From contig JAGOAS010000027.1 in the NCBI GenBank assembly GCA_017983795.1, forward strand, positions 1 through 57,796: a stretch of 57,796 nt of DNA, given 5' to 3'. Under the pieces are notes generated by a model. It was given only the letters and a program-made list of their open reading frames with translations. It had not been told where the DNA came from and did no database searches. Below are positions 33,804 through 44,027 of this stretch, piece after piece (the stretch's first letter is position 1; the number at the start of each line of letters is the position of its first letter). The DNA is from Piscinibacter sp. GTDB taxonomy: Bacteria > Pseudomonadota > Gammaproteobacteria > Burkholderiales > Burkholderiaceae_C. The position numbers and the translations under genes were made by a program.

Positions 33804-35491
33804 CGCGGCGGTAGGGCGAAGGTCCACACCGATCCGCCGGCCGGCACGTTGGCGGTGTCGGGGTCGCCGGCAAGCGCACCGTAGACATGCGCCGAACCAC
33901 TCAGCACGGTGACGTACTCGCGGCCGTCTTTCTCCCAGGCGATTGGCAGGCCGGAGATGCCCGAACCGGTCTGGAACGTCCACAGCTTCTTGCCGCTCTT
34001 CGCATCGAAGGCCATGAACTGGCCGTTCTGCGTGCCGGTGAACACCACGCCCGAGGCGGTAGAGAGCACGCCGGCCCAGTACGGTGACTTGTTCGGCGCC
34101 GTCCACACCGCCTTGCGCGCCACCGGATCCCAGGCTACCAGCGCCCCGCGGTTGCCGTCGTCCGGCGCGACGAAGCCGCCGAGTTCCAGGCCAAGGTACC
34201 AGTTCGGCCCGCCTGGGCGATCCTGCTTGACGTACTTGACCTTCATGCCGAGGTCCACGGTGTTCATGAACACCAGGCGACGCGCCGGGTCGTAGCTCAT
34301 CGGCATCCAGTTCTTGCCGCCGAAGGCGCTCGGCCAGACCTCGATGAAGTCCTTCATCTCCTCGGTCTTCTTGACCATGGTGGTCATGGCCGTGTCGATC
34401 GGGCGGCCGCTGGCCGGGTCGATACCGCTGGCCCAGTTGACCTTGCGTGCGAACTGCGTGCCGGAGATGAACTTGCCGTTCGTCCGGTCGAGCACGTAGA
34501 AGAAGCCGTTGCGATTGGCCTGCAACAGCACCTTGGTGGTCTTGCCGGCGATCGGCAGATCCGCCAGCACCAGCTCGTTCACGCCGTCGTAGTCGTACGG
34601 GTCGCCGGGCGAGAACTGGTAGTGCCAGACGATCTCGCCGGTGGCGGGCTTAAGCGCCAGCACCGAGCCGATGTAGAGCGAATCGCCGCCGCGCGCGGCT
34701 GCGTTCCACGGGCCGCCGTTGCCCACGCCCCAGTAGACGAGGCCGAGCTCGGGGTCGTAGCTGCCAGTCAGCCAGGTCGGCGCGCCGCCGGTCTTGTAGG
34801 CCTCGCCCTTCCAGCTGTCGCCGCCCGGCTCGCCGGGGGCGGCGGTGGTCCAGCGGTGCCACTTCTTCTCGCCAGTCTTGAGGTCCCAGCCATCCAGGAA
34901 GCCGCGCGAGCCGTACTCGCCGCCGGAGATGCCGGTGATCAGCGTATCGCCGGCGATCAGCGGCGCGTGCGTCATCGAGTAGCCGTCCTTGTACTCGGCG
35001 GCTTTCTGCTTCCACAGCGGCTTGCCGTCGGCCATGGAGATGGCCATCACGTGCGCGTCGATGGTGGTGCGGTAGAGCACGCCGTCGAGCGCAGCCATGC
35101 CGCGCGTGTGGATGCCGCAGCAGAGGTAGCCGGCGATGTCGGCCGGCAGTTCGATCGCGGTCTTCCACTTCTGCCGCCCGGTGACGGCATCGATGGCGAT
35201 CGTGTGGCTGTGTGTGGCAACGTACATCGTGCCCGCGATCACCAGCGGCTGGTTGGACGCGTTGGTGGCGTTGTCCAAGCTGAGGTTCCACACCGGAGCG
35301 AGCTTGCCGACGTTGGCCGGCGTGATCTGCTTGAGCGGCGTGTGACGCTGCAGCGACCAGCCCATGCCGTAGGTGCTGACGTCTTGCGGCGTGGCGGCAT
35401 CGTTGCGCAGATCGGCCAGGCTCTGCGCCTGCGCAGCCGCCGCCGCGACGAGGGCCAGCACGGCCAGGCCGCGGGCGAAGCGAGTATCCAT
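33800..35491 (-). CDS. PQQ-dependent methanol/ethanol-type alcohol dehydrogenase
   Basis: A 563-residue periplasmic quinoprotein with a signal peptide (GLAVLALVAAAAAQAQ). It has eight-bladed propeller repeats with W-docking motifs (TGRQKWKTAI, TGEKKWHRW, TGEIVWHYQF, SGKKLWTFQ) and the vicinal disulfide pair in GYLCCGIH. The catalytic Asp300 is followed two residues later by Asp302 (PYDYDG). That second Asp is the residue associated with lanthanide-dependent enzymes (XoxF/ExaF type), whereas calcium MxaF enzymes have Ala. It oxidises a primary alcohol to the aldehyde and passes electrons to the cytochrome c encoded next. A GAGGAG site precedes the ATG. A divergent Fis-type regulator gene lies upstream. 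Confidence 0.9.
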   Translation of the reverse strand: MDTRFARGLAVLALVAAAAAQAQSLADLRNDAATPQDVSTYGMGWSLQRHTPLKQITPANVGKLAPVWNLSLDNATNASNQPLVIAGTMYVATHSHTIAIDAVTGRQKWKTAIELPADIAGYLCCGIHTRGMAALDGVLYRTTIDAHVMAISMADGKPLWKQKAAEYKDGYSMTHAPLIAGDTLITGISGGEYGSRGFLDGWDLKTGEKKWHRWTTAAPGEPGGDSWKGEAYKTGGAPTWLTGSYDPELGLVYWGVGNGGPWNAAARGGDSLYIGSVLALKPATGEIVWHYQFSPGDPYDYDGVNELVLADLPIAGKTTKVLLQANRNGFFYVLDRTNGKFISGTQFARKVNWASGIDPASGRPIDTAMTTMVKKTEEMKDFIEVWPSAFGGKNWMPMSYDPARRLVFMNTVDLGMKVKYVKQDRPGGPNWYLGLELGGFVAPDDGNRGALVAWDPVARKAVWTAPNKSPYWAGVLSTASGVVFTGTQNGQFMAFDAKSGKKLWTFQTGSGISGLPIAWEKDGREYVTVLSGSAHVYGALAGDPDTANVPAGGSVWTFALPPR

Positions 35492-35635
35492 GTCGTCTCC
35501 TCGTGTGTTCTCGGACGGGACGAACGATAGAGGTGCGTCAAAGCGCCGGCCACTTCGGGAGTAACCCTAGCCGCGAGCTGTTCCGTTGCAGCACAGCTTG
35601 CCGCGGCGGCGCCGCGGCCCTCACACTGCGCGCCG
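35492..35635. promoter_or_regulatory. divergent promoter region of PQQ dehydrogenase and Fis regulator
   Basis: This 144-base gap has two inverted repeats. GCTGT-N11-ACAGC (35577-35597) is a candidate regulator site. GCCGCGGC-GGC-GCCGCGGC (35600-35618) is a perfect 8-bp palindrome with a 3-base centre, 17 bases before the regulator start. No convincing sigma-54 or sigma-70 boxes were found. Confidence 0.45.
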
Positions 35636-36799
35636 ATGAGCGCCTCGAATCTGCCCGCCAACCCCTTCTTCGCCTCGCCCGAGCAGCGTGTCGCCCTGGC
35701 GCGGCAGCGCTTCTTCGAGGACGGCCTGCGGCCCTCGGGCATGGTCAGCGAGGCGGTGCTGCAATCGTGGTCGCGCTGCCTGCGCCACCACGCCGATCCG
35801 GACAAGCCGGCGGTGTTCGAGCCGGTCACGCCCAGCCGCGTGCACAGTGTGCTGCGCGCCAACCGCGAACTGCTGGAAGCCGCGGCCGACGAGATGGAGC
35901 GGCTGCGCCTGACCCTCTCCGGCACCAGCGGCACGGCCATGCTGACCGATGCGCAGGGCGTGATCATCGGCAGCACCTTCACGCAGGCGCGCAGCCACGA
36001 GCGGCTGATGCCGGTCAGCACGCGCATCGGCGTCAACCTCGCCGAGGAGGTGATCGGCACCAACGCGCCCGGCATCACCGCACGCACCGGCCAGGCCAGC
36101 GTGGTGACGGGCGGCGAGCATTTCTTCGGCAACGTGCAGGTGATGCACTGCGCGGCAGCGCCGATCCGCGACGTGCGCGGCCAGGTGGCGGGCGTGCTCG
36201 ATCTCTCCAGCGAGGGCATCCCCTTCGGCTTCGACGCGGCTTCGGTGGTGGCGCACTACGCCGCCGAGATCGAGAATCGCCTGCTGCTGGCGCAGTCCGG
36301 CGAGCATCTGGTCGCGCGCATGCAGATCTCGCCGGCGCTGCTCGACACGCCGATGGCAGCGCTGCTGGGCATCACCGGCGACGGCCGCATCGACTGGCTC
36401 AACGGCGCGGCGGCGCGCCTGCTCGGCGCCGGTACCTCGGCCGGCGGCGGCCTCGGCCTGCCGGTCGAAGACCATCTCGGGCTGCCGCTCGTCGCGTTGC
36501 GGGGCCTCAGCAGCACCGACACGCCGCGGCCGCTGCGCCTGCCCAACGGCCTGACGCTGTGGCTGCGCCTCGAATGGCGCGTGCGCGACGGCCACCCGCG
36601 CGTGCACGCCATCGCTCCCGCGCCGCCGGCAGCGCCGGCCGCCGAGCCGGCGGCGGCGGCCGTCACGCTGCGCGAGACGGAGCGCCAGGCCGTGGTGCGC
36701 GTGCTGGCCGAGTGCGGCGGCAACGTCTCCAAGGCGGCGCGCGCGTTGCGCGTGTCGCGCGGGCTGATCTACCGCCATCTCAAGGCGGCCGACGACTGA
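35636..36799 (+). CDS. AcoR-like transcriptional regulator with GAF and Fis HTH, no AAA+ domain
   Basis: A 387-residue regulator. The N-terminus (QRFFEDGLRPSGMVSEAVLQSWSRCL) matches AcoR-type sensors. A GAF-like domain at about 85-215 contains GVNLAEEVIGTNAPGITA and HFFGNVQVMHCAAAPIRD. A PAS-like stretch (about 235-330) follows, and a Fis-type HTH ends the protein (CGGNVSKAARALRVSRGLIYRHLK). The sigma-54 AAA+ module that normally lies between is absent, so it cannot act as a classical enhancer-binding activator. Its divergence from the alcohol dehydrogenase makes that operon the likely target, with alcohol or aldehyde as signal. Confidence 0.88.
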   Translation: MSASNLPANPFFASPEQRVALARQRFFEDGLRPSGMVSEAVLQSWSRCLRHHADPDKPAVFEPVTPSRVHSVLRANRELLEAAADEMERLRLTLSGTSGTAMLTDAQGVIIGSTFTQARSHERLMPVSTRIGVNLAEEVIGTNAPGITARTGQASVVTGGEHFFGNVQVMHCAAAPIRDVRGQVAGVLDLSSEGIPFGFDAASVVAHYAAEIENRLLLAQSGEHLVARMQISPALLDTPMAALLGITGDGRIDWLNGAAARLLGAGTSAGGGLGLPVEDHLGLPLVALRGLSSTDTPRPLRLPNGLTLWLRLEWRVRDGHPRVHAIAPAPPAAPAAEPAAAAVTLRETERQAVVRVLAECGGNVSKAARALRVSRGLIYRHLKAADD

Positions 36800-36824
36800 C
36801 GCGCCGCACGGGATAATCCCGTGC

Positions 36825-37820
36825 ATGCGAGTCTTCCGCGGCTTCCACCATCCCGGCATCGCCCCGGCCTGCGCGCTGACCATCGGCAACTTCGACGGCG
36901 TGCACCGCGGCCACCAGGCCATGCTGGCGCTGCTGCGCAACGAGGCGCAGCACCGCGGGCTCACGTCCTGCGCGATGACCTTCGAACCGCATCCGCGCGA
37001 CTATTTCGCGGCCGTCACCGGCAAGCCGGAACTCGCGCCGGCGCGCATCGCCACGCTGCGCGACAAGCTCGCCGAGCTGGAGCGCTGCGGCATCGAGCAG
37101 GTGGTGGTGCTGCGCTTCGACGCGCGCTTCGCCTCGCAGTCACCGCAGGCTTTCATCGACGACGTGCTGGTCGAGGGCCTGGGCGCGAAGTACGTGCTGG
37201 TGGGCGACGATTTCCGCTTCGGCGCCAGGCGCGCCGGCGACTACGCCATGCTCGACGCCGCCGGCGCCGCGGCCGGCTTCGACGTGGCGCGCATGCTCAG
37301 CTACGAGATCCACGGCGGGCGCGTCTCGAGCTCGGCAGTGCGCGAAGCGCTGGCCAGCGGCGACATGGAGCGCGCCGCCGTGCTGCTCGGGCGGCCCTAC
37401 AGCCTCTCGGGCCATGTGGTGCACGGGAAGAAGCTCGGGCGCAATCTCGGCTTCAAGACCCTCAACCTGCGCTTCTCGCACCCGAAGCCGGCGGCGCTGG
37501 GCATCTTCGTCGTGCAGGTGCATGGCCTGGCCGACGAGCCGCTTCCCGGCGTCGCCAGTCTGGGCCGGCGCCCCACGGTGGACGACAGCGGCCGCGTGCT
37601 GCTGGAAGTGCACTGCCTGGCCTGGCCGGCCGCCCTGGGCGCCGAGGGGGCCTACGGTAAAATCGTGCGCGTGGAACTGCTGCACAAACTGCGCGACGAG
37701 GCCCGCTTCGATTCGCTGGAGGCCTTGACCGCCGCCATCCGCAAGGACGCGGACGACGCGCGCGCCTTCCTCGCGGCGCATGCATCGCAGCGGCGCCAGA
37801 CCACGCGCGATCGAATTTAG
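36825..37820 (+). CDS. ribF: bifunctional riboflavin kinase/FAD synthetase
   Basis: A 331-residue RibF. The N-terminal FMN adenylyltransferase domain has [24 protein letters not shown] and [14 protein letters not shown]. The C-terminal kinase domain has [24 protein letters not shown]. It makes FMN and then FAD from riboflavin. The gene order ribF-ileS-lspA is the conserved proteobacterial arrangement. It follows the Fis regulator by 25 bases but is functionally separate from it. Confidence 0.95.
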   Translation: MRVFRGFHHPGIAPACALTIGNFDGVHRGHQAMLALLRNEAQHRGLTSCAMTFEPHPRDYFAAVTGKPELAPARIATLRDKLAELERCGIEQVVVLRFDARFASQSPQAFIDDVLVEGLGAKYVLVGDDFRFGARRAGDYAMLDAAGAAAGFDVARMLSYEIHGGRVSSSAVREALASGDMERAAVLLGRPYSLSGHVVHGKKLGRNLGFKTLNLRFSHPKPAALGIFVVQVHGLADEPLPGVASLGRRPTVDDSGRVLLEVHCLAWPAALGAEGAYGKIVRVELLHKLRDEARFDSLEALTAAIRKDADDARAFLAAHASQRRQTTRDRI

Positions 37821-37909
37821 CGCTCGTTCGCCCACCGACCGCGACCGCCGGCGCGAAGCGCGCCGCTCCCTCACCTTCCGGCGCGCCACATGCTGGCGAG
37901 CCCGCTGCC

Positions 37910-40750
37910 ATGACCGACACCCGCCCTGTCGACTACCGCGCGACGCTGAACCTGCCCGACACGCCCTTCCCGATGCGCGGCGACCTCGCCAAGCGCGAGC
38001 CCGCCTGGGTGAAGGAGTGGGACGAACGAGGCATCTACAAGCAGCTGCGCGACGCGCGCCACGGTGCGCCCCTCTTCGTGCTGCACGACGGCCCGCCCTA
38101 TGCCAACGGCGCCATCCACATGGGCCACGCCGTCAACAAGGTGCTCAAGGACATGATCGTCAAGGCGCGCCAGCTCAAGGGCTTCGACGCGCAGTACGTG
38201 CCGGGCTGGGATTGCCACGGCCTGCCGATCGAGAACGCCATCGAGAAGAAGTACGGCCGCAACCTCAGCCGCGACGACATGCAGGCCAAGAGCCGCGCCT
38301 ACGCCACCGAGCAGATCGCGCTGCAGATGGCCGACTTCAAGCGCCTGGGCGTGCTGGGCGACTGGGCCGACCGCTACGCGACCATGGACCCGGCCAACGA
38401 GGCCGGCGAGATCCGCGCCTTCAAGCGCGTCATCGAGCGCGGCTTCGTCTACCGCGGCCTGAAGCCGGTCTACTGGTGCTTCGACTGCGGCTCGTCGCTG
38501 GCCGAATTCGAGATCGAGTACGCCGACAAGAAGAGCCAGACCATCGACATCGGCTTCCTCTGCGCCGAGCCCGAGCGCTTGGCCAGCGCCTTCGGCCTGA
38601 CCAGGCTGGCGAAAGACGCCTTCGCGGTGATCTGGACCACGACGGCCTGGACCATCCCCGCCAACCAGGCGCTCAACCTCAACCCGACGCTGGAGTACGC
38701 GCTGGTCGACACCGAGCGCGGGCTGCTGGTGCTGGCGGCCTCGCTGGTGGAGAAGTGCCTGGCGCGTTTCGGCCTCACGGGCCAGGTGCTCGCCACCGTC
38801 ACCGGCGAGAAGCTGGGCGGCATCCACTTCAAGCATCCGCTCAGCGCTGTCGACAAGGGCTTCGATCGCCTCAGCCCCGTCTACCTGGCCGACTACGCCA
38901 CCGCCGACGACGGCACCGGCATCGTGCACTCCTCGCCCGCCTACGGCCTGGACGACTTCAACTCCTGCGTGCAGCACGGGCTGAAGTACGACGACATCCT
39001 CAACCCGGTGCAGGGCAACGGCAGCTATGCGGCCGACTTCCCGCTCTTCGGCGGCCAGAACATCTGGAAGGCCGTGCCGGTGATCATCGAGACGCTGAAG
39101 AACGCCGGGCGGCTCTTCGCCACCGAGACCATCACGCACAGCTACCCGCATTGCTGGCGCCACAAGAGCCCGGTGATCTACCGCGCCGCGGCGCAGTGGT
39201 TCGTGCGCATGGATGCGGGCGAAGGCGTGTTCACCAAGGACAAGGCGCCGCGCACGCTGCGCCAGCTGGCGCTCGACGCGATCGACCAGACCGGCTTCTT
39301 CCCCGAGAACGGCCGCGCGCGGCTGCGCGACATGATCGCCAACCGGCCCGACTGGTGCATCTCGCGCCAGCGCAGCTGGGGCGTGCCGCTGCCCTTCTTC
39401 CTGCACAAGGAGACCGGCGAGCTGCACCCGCGCACCATGGAGATCCTCGACCAGGCGGCGGACATCGTCGAGAACGGCGGCATCGAGGCCTGGAGCCGCG
39501 TCACGGCCGAGCAGATCCTCGGCAGCACCGACGCGCCGCACTACACCAAGAGCAGCGACATCCTGGAAGTCTGGTTCGATTCGGGCTCGACCTTCTGGCA
39601 CGTGCTGCGCGGCCAGCACCCCGGCGGCTTCCACGGCGAAGGCCCGGAGGCCGACCTCTACCTCGAAGGCCACGACCAGCACCGCGGCTGGTTCCACAGC
39701 TCGCTGCTGCTCGCCTGCGCGCTCTTCGACCGCGCGCCCTACCGCGGCCTGCTCACGCACGGCTTCACGGTGGACAGCCAGGGCCGCAAGATGAGCAAGA
39801 GCCTGGGCAACGGCATCGAGCCGCAGAAGGTGAGCTCGACGCTGGGCGCCGAGATCATCCGCCTGTGGGTGGCGGCTTCCGACTATTCGGGCGACATCGC
39901 CGGCGACGACAAGATCCTCGCCCGCGTGGTCGATGCCTACCGCCGCATCCGCAACACGCTGCGCTTCCTGCTCGCCAACACCAGCGACTTCGATCCCGCG
40001 AAGGATGCGGTGCCGGCCGCGCAGATGTTCGAGATCGACCGCTGGGCGCTCGCGCGCGCGGCGCAGTTCCAGGCCGAGGTGCTGGCGCACTACGAGGTCT
40101 ATGAGTTCCACCCGGTGGTCGCCAAGCTGCAGGTGTTCTGCTCGGAAGACCTGGGCGCCTTCTACCTCGACGTGCTGAAGGACCGGCTCTACACGACGGC
40201 GCCGAAGTCGCTGGCGCGCCGCTCGGCGCAGACCGCGCTGTGGCAGATCACCCAGGCCATGCTGCGCTGGATGGCGCCCTTCCTCAGCTTCACCGCCGAG
40301 GAAGCCTGGAAGGTGTTCGCGCCGGGCGCTTCCGTGTCGATCTTCACCGAGACCTACTGGAAGTTCGACGCGCCCGACGAGGCGCTGCTCGCCAAGTGGG
40401 CGCGCATCCGCGAGATCCGCGACGTGGCGAACAAGGAGATCGAAGCGGTGCGCACGGCAGGCCAGGTCGGCTCCTCGCTGCAGGCCAACCTCACCATCAC
40501 CGCGCCGGCCGCCGATCACGCCCTGCTCGCCGCGCTGGGCGAGGATCTGCGCTTCGTCACCATCACCTCGGCGGTGAAGCTGGCGCTGGGTGATGCGCTC
40601 GCCGTGGCGGTCACGCCGTCGAGCGCGATCAAGTGCGAGCGCTGCTGGCACTGGCGCGACGATGTCGGCCGCGACCCCGAGCACCCGACCATCTGCGGCC
40701 GCTGCACCGACAACCTGTTCGGCGCGGGCGAAGCGCGCGCGGTGGCCTAG
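37910..40750 (+). CDS. ileS: isoleucyl-tRNA synthetase
   Basis: A 946-residue class I synthetase of the bacterial type. It has the HIGH-type motif in [12 protein letters not shown], the CP1 editing domain ([12 protein letters not shown]), KMSKSLGN and a C-terminal zinc finger with [10 protein letters not shown] and CGRCTDNL. It charges tRNA-Ile and edits valine. The length is normal. An 89-base gap follows ribF, with no recognisable T-box (not expected in this group). REP-like copy 3 lies between its stop and lspA. Confidence 0.97.
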   Translation: MTDTRPVDYRATLNLPDTPFPMRGDLAKREPAWVKEWDERGIYKQLRDARHGAPLFVLHDGPPYANGAIHMGHAVNKVLKDMIVKARQLKGFDAQYVPGWDCHGLPIENAIEKKYGRNLSRDDMQAKSRAYATEQIALQMADFKRLGVLGDWADRYATMDPANEAGEIRAFKRVIERGFVYRGLKPVYWCFDCGSSLAEFEIEYADKKSQTIDIGFLCAEPERLASAFGLTRLAKDAFAVIWTTTAWTIPANQALNLNPTLEYALVDTERGLLVLAASLVEKCLARFGLTGQVLATVTGEKLGGIHFKHPLSAVDKGFDRLSPVYLADYATADDGTGIVHSSPAYGLDDFNSCVQHGLKYDDILNPVQGNGSYAADFPLFGGQNIWKAVPVIIETLKNAGRLFATETITHSYPHCWRHKSPVIYRAAAQWFVRMDAGEGVFTKDKAPRTLRQLALDAIDQTGFFPENGRARLRDMIANRPDWCISRQRSWGVPLPFFLHKETGELHPRTMEILDQAADIVENGGIEAWSRVTAEQILGSTDAPHYTKSSDILEVWFDSGSTFWHVLRGQHPGGFHGEGPEADLYLEGHDQHRGWFHSSLLLACALFDRAPYRGLLTHGFTVDSQGRKMSKSLGNGIEPQKVSSTLGAEIIRLWVAASDYSGDIAGDDKILARVVDAYRRIRNTLRFLLANTSDFDPAKDAVPAAQMFEIDRWALARAAQFQAEVLAHYEVYEFHPVVAKLQVFCSEDLGAFYLDVLKDRLYTTAPKSLARRSAQTALWQITQAMLRWMAPFLSFTAEEAWKVFAPGASVSIFTETYWKFDAPDEALLAKWARIREIRDVANKEIEAVRTAGQVGSSLQANLTITAPAADHALLAALGEDLRFVTITSAVKLALGDALAVAVTPSSAIKCERCWHWRDDVGRDPEHPTICGRCTDNLFGAGEARAVA

Positions 40751-40777
40751 CATGGGACTCGGCGGCTGCCCCATGGC

Positions 40778-40846
40778 CGTTCGGGCTGAGCTTGTCGAAG
40801 CCCCTTGGCGTACCTCGACTGCCCTTCGACAAGCTCAGGGCGAACG
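40778..40846. repeat. REP/BIME-like inverted repeat pair, copy 3
   Basis: The left arm 40778-40800 (CGTTCGGGCTGAGC...TCGAAG) and the right arm 40824-40846 (CTTCGACAAGCTC...CGAACG) are inverted complements with mismatches at about two positions and a 23-base spacer. It is inserted inside the ileS-lspA operon gap, 17 bases before the lspA start codon, where a hairpin could affect mRNA stability or lspA translation. Confidence 0.9.
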
Positions 40847-40863
40847 GATCTCTTTTCACTGAC

Positions 40864-41361
40864 ATGGCCTGGCAAAAATCCTCCGGCGGATCGTCATCGC
40901 TGCTGCCCTGGCTGGGTATCGCGCTGGCGGTGATCCTGCTCGACCAGTTCACCAAGACGCTCATCCTCGGCTATTTCCAGCTCGGCGACAGCCGCACCGT
41001 CACCTCGTTCTTCAACGTCGTGCGCGTGCACAACACCGGCGCGGCCTTCTCCTTCCTCGCCGGGGCGGCGGGCTGGCAGCGCTGGTTCTTCGTCGGCCTG
41101 GGCGCGGCGGCGGCGGTATTCATCGTCTGGATGCTGCGCAGCCACGGCGGCCAGCGCATGTTCGCGTGGGCGCTGGCGCTGATCCTCGGCGGCGCGCTCG
41201 GCAACGTGGTCGACCGCCTGCTGCACGGCCACGTGATCGACTTCATCCAGCTGCACTACGGCGGCTGGTACTTCCCGTCGTTCAACATCGCCGACAGCGC
41301 GATCACCATCGGCGCGGCACTGCTGATCCTCGACGAGCTGCTGCGCGTGCGGCGCAGCTAG
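40864..41361 (+). CDS. lspA: signal peptidase II
   Basis: A 165-residue inner-membrane aspartic peptidase with four transmembrane helices. The catalytic aspartates are in [15 protein letters not shown] and FNIADSAI, and the conserved [13 protein letters not shown] loop is present. It cleaves the signal peptides of prolipoproteins after lipidation. It follows ileS as expected, although REP-like copy 3 separates the two. The ATG at 40864 gives the usual short cytoplasmic N-terminus. Confidence 0.96.
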   Translation: MAWQKSSGGSSSLLPWLGIALAVILLDQFTKTLILGYFQLGDSRTVTSFFNVVRVHNTGAAFSFLAGAAGWQRWFFVGLGAAAAVFIVWMLRSHGGQRMFAWALALILGGALGNVVDRLLHGHVIDFIQLHYGGWYFPSFNIADSAITIGAALLILDELLRVRRS

Positions 41362-41383
41362 ACGCTAAGAGATACTGCGCGCC

Positions 41384-43081
41384 ATGCTGATCGAGACCCT
41401 CGGCGCGGCGCGCGATCTGGGCCGGCTCAACGAGATCGCCGGCGTGCTGATCCGCCACGGCTTCGGCGACACCGTGCGCCGCCTCGGCCTGGCCGATGCG
41501 CTGGAGCGCGCCGGCCACGCGCTGCACCGCGATCACGCCGCCGACCTCGCCCGCCTCGAGCCGCCGGTGCAGGTGCGGCTCGCGATGGAGGAGCTCGGGC
41601 CGACCTTCGTGAAGCTGGGCCAGATCCTCGCCGGCCGCGCCGACCTGTTCGGCCCGGACTGGATCGCCGAGTTCTCGCGCCTGCACAGCCAGGTGCCGGC
41701 CGTGCCGCTGGCCGATCTGCGCGCGCAGTTGCGTGAAGACCTGGGCGACGAACCCGAGGCGCTGTTCGAGCGCTTCGACCCCGAGCCGCTGGCCGCCGCG
41801 TCCATCGCCCAGGTGCACCGCGCGCAGCTGAAGGACGGCAGCGAGGTGGTGGTGAAGATCCGCCGCCCCGGCATCCGCGACGTCGTCGAGGCCGATCTGC
41901 GCCTGCTCGACCGCCTCGCCGCGATGGCCGAGACCGAGGTGCCGGCGCTGCAGCCCTACCGGCCGCGCCAGCTGGTGCGCGAGCTGGCGCGCTCGCTGCA
42001 GCGCGAGATGGACCTCGCCGCCGAGTGCCACAGCGCCGAGCGCATCGCCGCCAACCTGGCGGTATTCCCGCACGTGCTGATTCCCAAGGTGCACTGGGCG
42101 CACACGCACGAGCGCATCAACGTGCAGGAGTACATCGCGGGCATTCCCGGCAGCGATCTCGAGCGCGTCAGCGCCGAGGGGCTGGACCGGCCGCTGCTGG
42201 CGCGCCGCGGCGCGCAGGCGGTGCTGAAGATGATCGTCGAGGACGGCTTCTTCCACGCCGACCCGCACCCCGGCAACGTCTTCTATCTCAGCGGCAACCG
42301 CCTCGCCTTCATCGACTTCGGCATGGTGGGCCGCCTCACCACGCGGCGCCGCGAGGAGCTGCTGGCGCTGCTGCTCGGCCTGGTGCAGCGCGAGCCGCAG
42401 GCCGTGGCCGACGTGCTGCTCGACTGGACGGGCGACGGCCACGGCGCCAACCTCGAGACGCTGGAAGCCGAGATCGAGGCCTTCGTCGACCAGTACCACG
42501 GCACGCCGCTGGCCGAGCTGCACCTCGGCCAGATGCTGGCCGACGTAACCACCATCCTGCGCGAGCACCGCCTCGCCCTGCCCTCGGATCTGGCGCTGCT
42601 CATCAAGGCCTTCATCTCGCTGGAAGGCATGGGCCGCGGCCTCGACCCCGGCTTCCACATGGCCGGCGAGGCGCTGCCGATGCTGCGCCAGGTGCTGCGC
42701 GCGCGCTACAAGCCCAAGGCACTCGGCAAGCGCGCCTGGCAGACGCTGCGCGGCGCGCTGGCGATGGCCGAGCGCCTGCCGCAGGACGTCTCGCGCGCGA
42801 TGCGCAACCTGCGCCGCGGCCGCATGCAGCTGCACATCGACCTCGCGCACTTGAAGCGCGTCGGTGACCAGCTCGACCGCGCCGCCAACCGGCTCTCGCT
42901 GGCGCTGGTGATCGCGGCGCTGATCATCGGCTCCTCGATCGTGATGACGGTGCAGGCCGGCCCCACGCTGTTCGGCCTGCCGGCCTTCGGCTTCCTCGGC
43001 TTCAGCGGCGCGGTGCTGGGCGGCGTGTGGCTGATCCGCTCGATCTGGCGCAGCACGCACCAGCGCGACGACGAGGATTGA
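41384..43081 (+). CDS. ubiB: ABC1/UbiB family protein kinase-like protein
   Basis: A 565-residue member of the atypical kinase family. It has the KxGQ motif (LGPTFVKLGQILAGRADLF), the Ala-rich loop AAASIAQVHRAQLKDG, the VAVK-equivalent VVKIRRPG, the catalytic NVF/DFG region (DPHPGNVFY, FIDFGMVG) and two C-terminal transmembrane helices. UbiB supports ubiquinone biosynthesis, probably by ATP-dependent extraction of lipid intermediates from the membrane. It starts 23 bases after lspA, so it may be read with the ileS-lspA transcript. In this position it could be a UbiB paralogue rather than the ubiE-linked copy. Confidence 0.9.
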   Translation: MLIETLGAARDLGRLNEIAGVLIRHGFGDTVRRLGLADALERAGHALHRDHAADLARLEPPVQVRLAMEELGPTFVKLGQILAGRADLFGPDWIAEFSRLHSQVPAVPLADLRAQLREDLGDEPEALFERFDPEPLAAASIAQVHRAQLKDGSEVVVKIRRPGIRDVVEADLRLLDRLAAMAETEVPALQPYRPRQLVRELARSLQREMDLAAECHSAERIAANLAVFPHVLIPKVHWAHTHERINVQEYIAGIPGSDLERVSAEGLDRPLLARRGAQAVLKMIVEDGFFHADPHPGNVFYLSGNRLAFIDFGMVGRLTTRRREELLALLLGLVQREPQAVADVLLDWTGDGHGANLETLEAEIEAFVDQYHGTPLAELHLGQMLADVTTILREHRLALPSDLALLIKAFISLEGMGRGLDPGFHMAGEALPMLRQVLRARYKPKALGKRAWQTLRGALAMAERLPQDVSRAMRNLRRGRMQLHIDLAHLKRVGDQLDRAANRLSLALVIAALIIGSSIVMTVQAGPTLFGLPAFGFLGFSGAVLGGVWLIRSIWRSTHQRDDED

Positions 43082-43144
43082 TGGACATCACATTAGGGCG
43101 TGCCCGGATGCGCGCCGCGGCATGACTTGGCTCAATCGGCGCCC

Positions 43145-43960
43145 ATGGACGACACGCCCCGCGACGCCGAACAACGCCCCCATGACTCCATCCTCGACCT
43201 GCCGCTGCGCCCGCTCTCCGCGCTCGACCCGCTGCGCTGGCTGAGGCTGGGCTGGCGCGATTTCATGCGCGCCCCGGGCATCGGCCTCTTCTACGGCGCG
43301 TGCTTCGCGGCCATGGGCTGGGTGCTGCTGTGGACCTACCGCAGCGCACCGGCCTGGGTGCTGGCGCTCTCGGCCGGCTTCCTGCTCACCGGGCCCTTCC
43401 TGTGCCTGGGCCTGTACGACGCCAGCCGCCGGCTCGAGCAGGGCGAGAAGCCCGACCTCGGCGCATCGCTGATCGCCTGGGAGTCGCGCGCCGGCACGAT
43501 GGCGATCTTCGGCGGCGTGCTGCTCATCCTCGAGATGATCTGGGGCCGCGCCTCGCTGATCATCTTCGCGGTCAGCTTCGACGGCATGCCCGACCTGGGC
43601 GGCTCGCTGATGACCCTGCTCGCACCCGAGAACCTCGGCTTCATCGTCGCCTACCTCGGCGTCGGTGCGGTATTCGCCGGGCTGATCTTCGCCGTCAGCG
43701 TGGTCTCGATCCCGATGATCCTCGACCGCTCGGTCGACGCGGTCAGCGCCGGCCTCACCAGCCTGCGCCTGTGCCTCACCCAGCCCTGGCCGATGCTGCT
43801 GTGGGGCGCGACCATCACCGTGCTGGTGGTGCTCGCGCTGCTGCCCGGCTTCCTCGGCCTGCTGATCGTCGGGCCGGTGCTCGGCCATGCCTCGTGGCAC
43901 GCCTACCGCGGCGCGGTGGGCGAGGCGCCGCCGCGTGCGCCCGACGCCACGGTTACGTAA
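43145..43960 (+). CDS. DUF2189 domain membrane protein
   Basis: A 271-residue inner-membrane protein with about six hydrophobic helices arranged in two groups. The family hallmark is the N-terminal LDPLRWLRLGWRDFMRAPGIGLFYG, followed by LTGPFLCLGLYDASRRLEQGE. Proteins of this type are common in proteobacteria, often near cytochrome oxidase or quinone genes, but no biochemical function is established. The length is normal. It lies between ubiB and a small hypothetical gene, all in the same direction. Confidence 0.85.
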   Translation: MDDTPRDAEQRPHDSILDLPLRPLSALDPLRWLRLGWRDFMRAPGIGLFYGACFAAMGWVLLWTYRSAPAWVLALSAGFLLTGPFLCLGLYDASRRLEQGEKPDLGASLIAWESRAGTMAIFGGVLLILEMIWGRASLIIFAVSFDGMPDLGGSLMTLLAPENLGFIVAYLGVGAVFAGLIFAVSVVSIPMILDRSVDAVSAGLTSLRLCLTQPWPMLLWGATITVLVVLALLPGFLGLLIVGPVLGHASWHAYRGAVGEAPPRAPDATVT

Positions 43961-44027
43961 CACCCTTCGCCTTGCAGGAGGCGGGTCGTTAAACTACGTC
44001 TCGTTACAAGCACTGCGGAGACGCAAC

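Noticed and set aside
37871-40774. 967-codon open frame on the minus strand across ileS
   Set aside because: It is the mirror of the ileS coding frame produced by strong GC bias at third positions. Its translation is low-complexity (Ala/Val/His/Arg-rich) with no domain.
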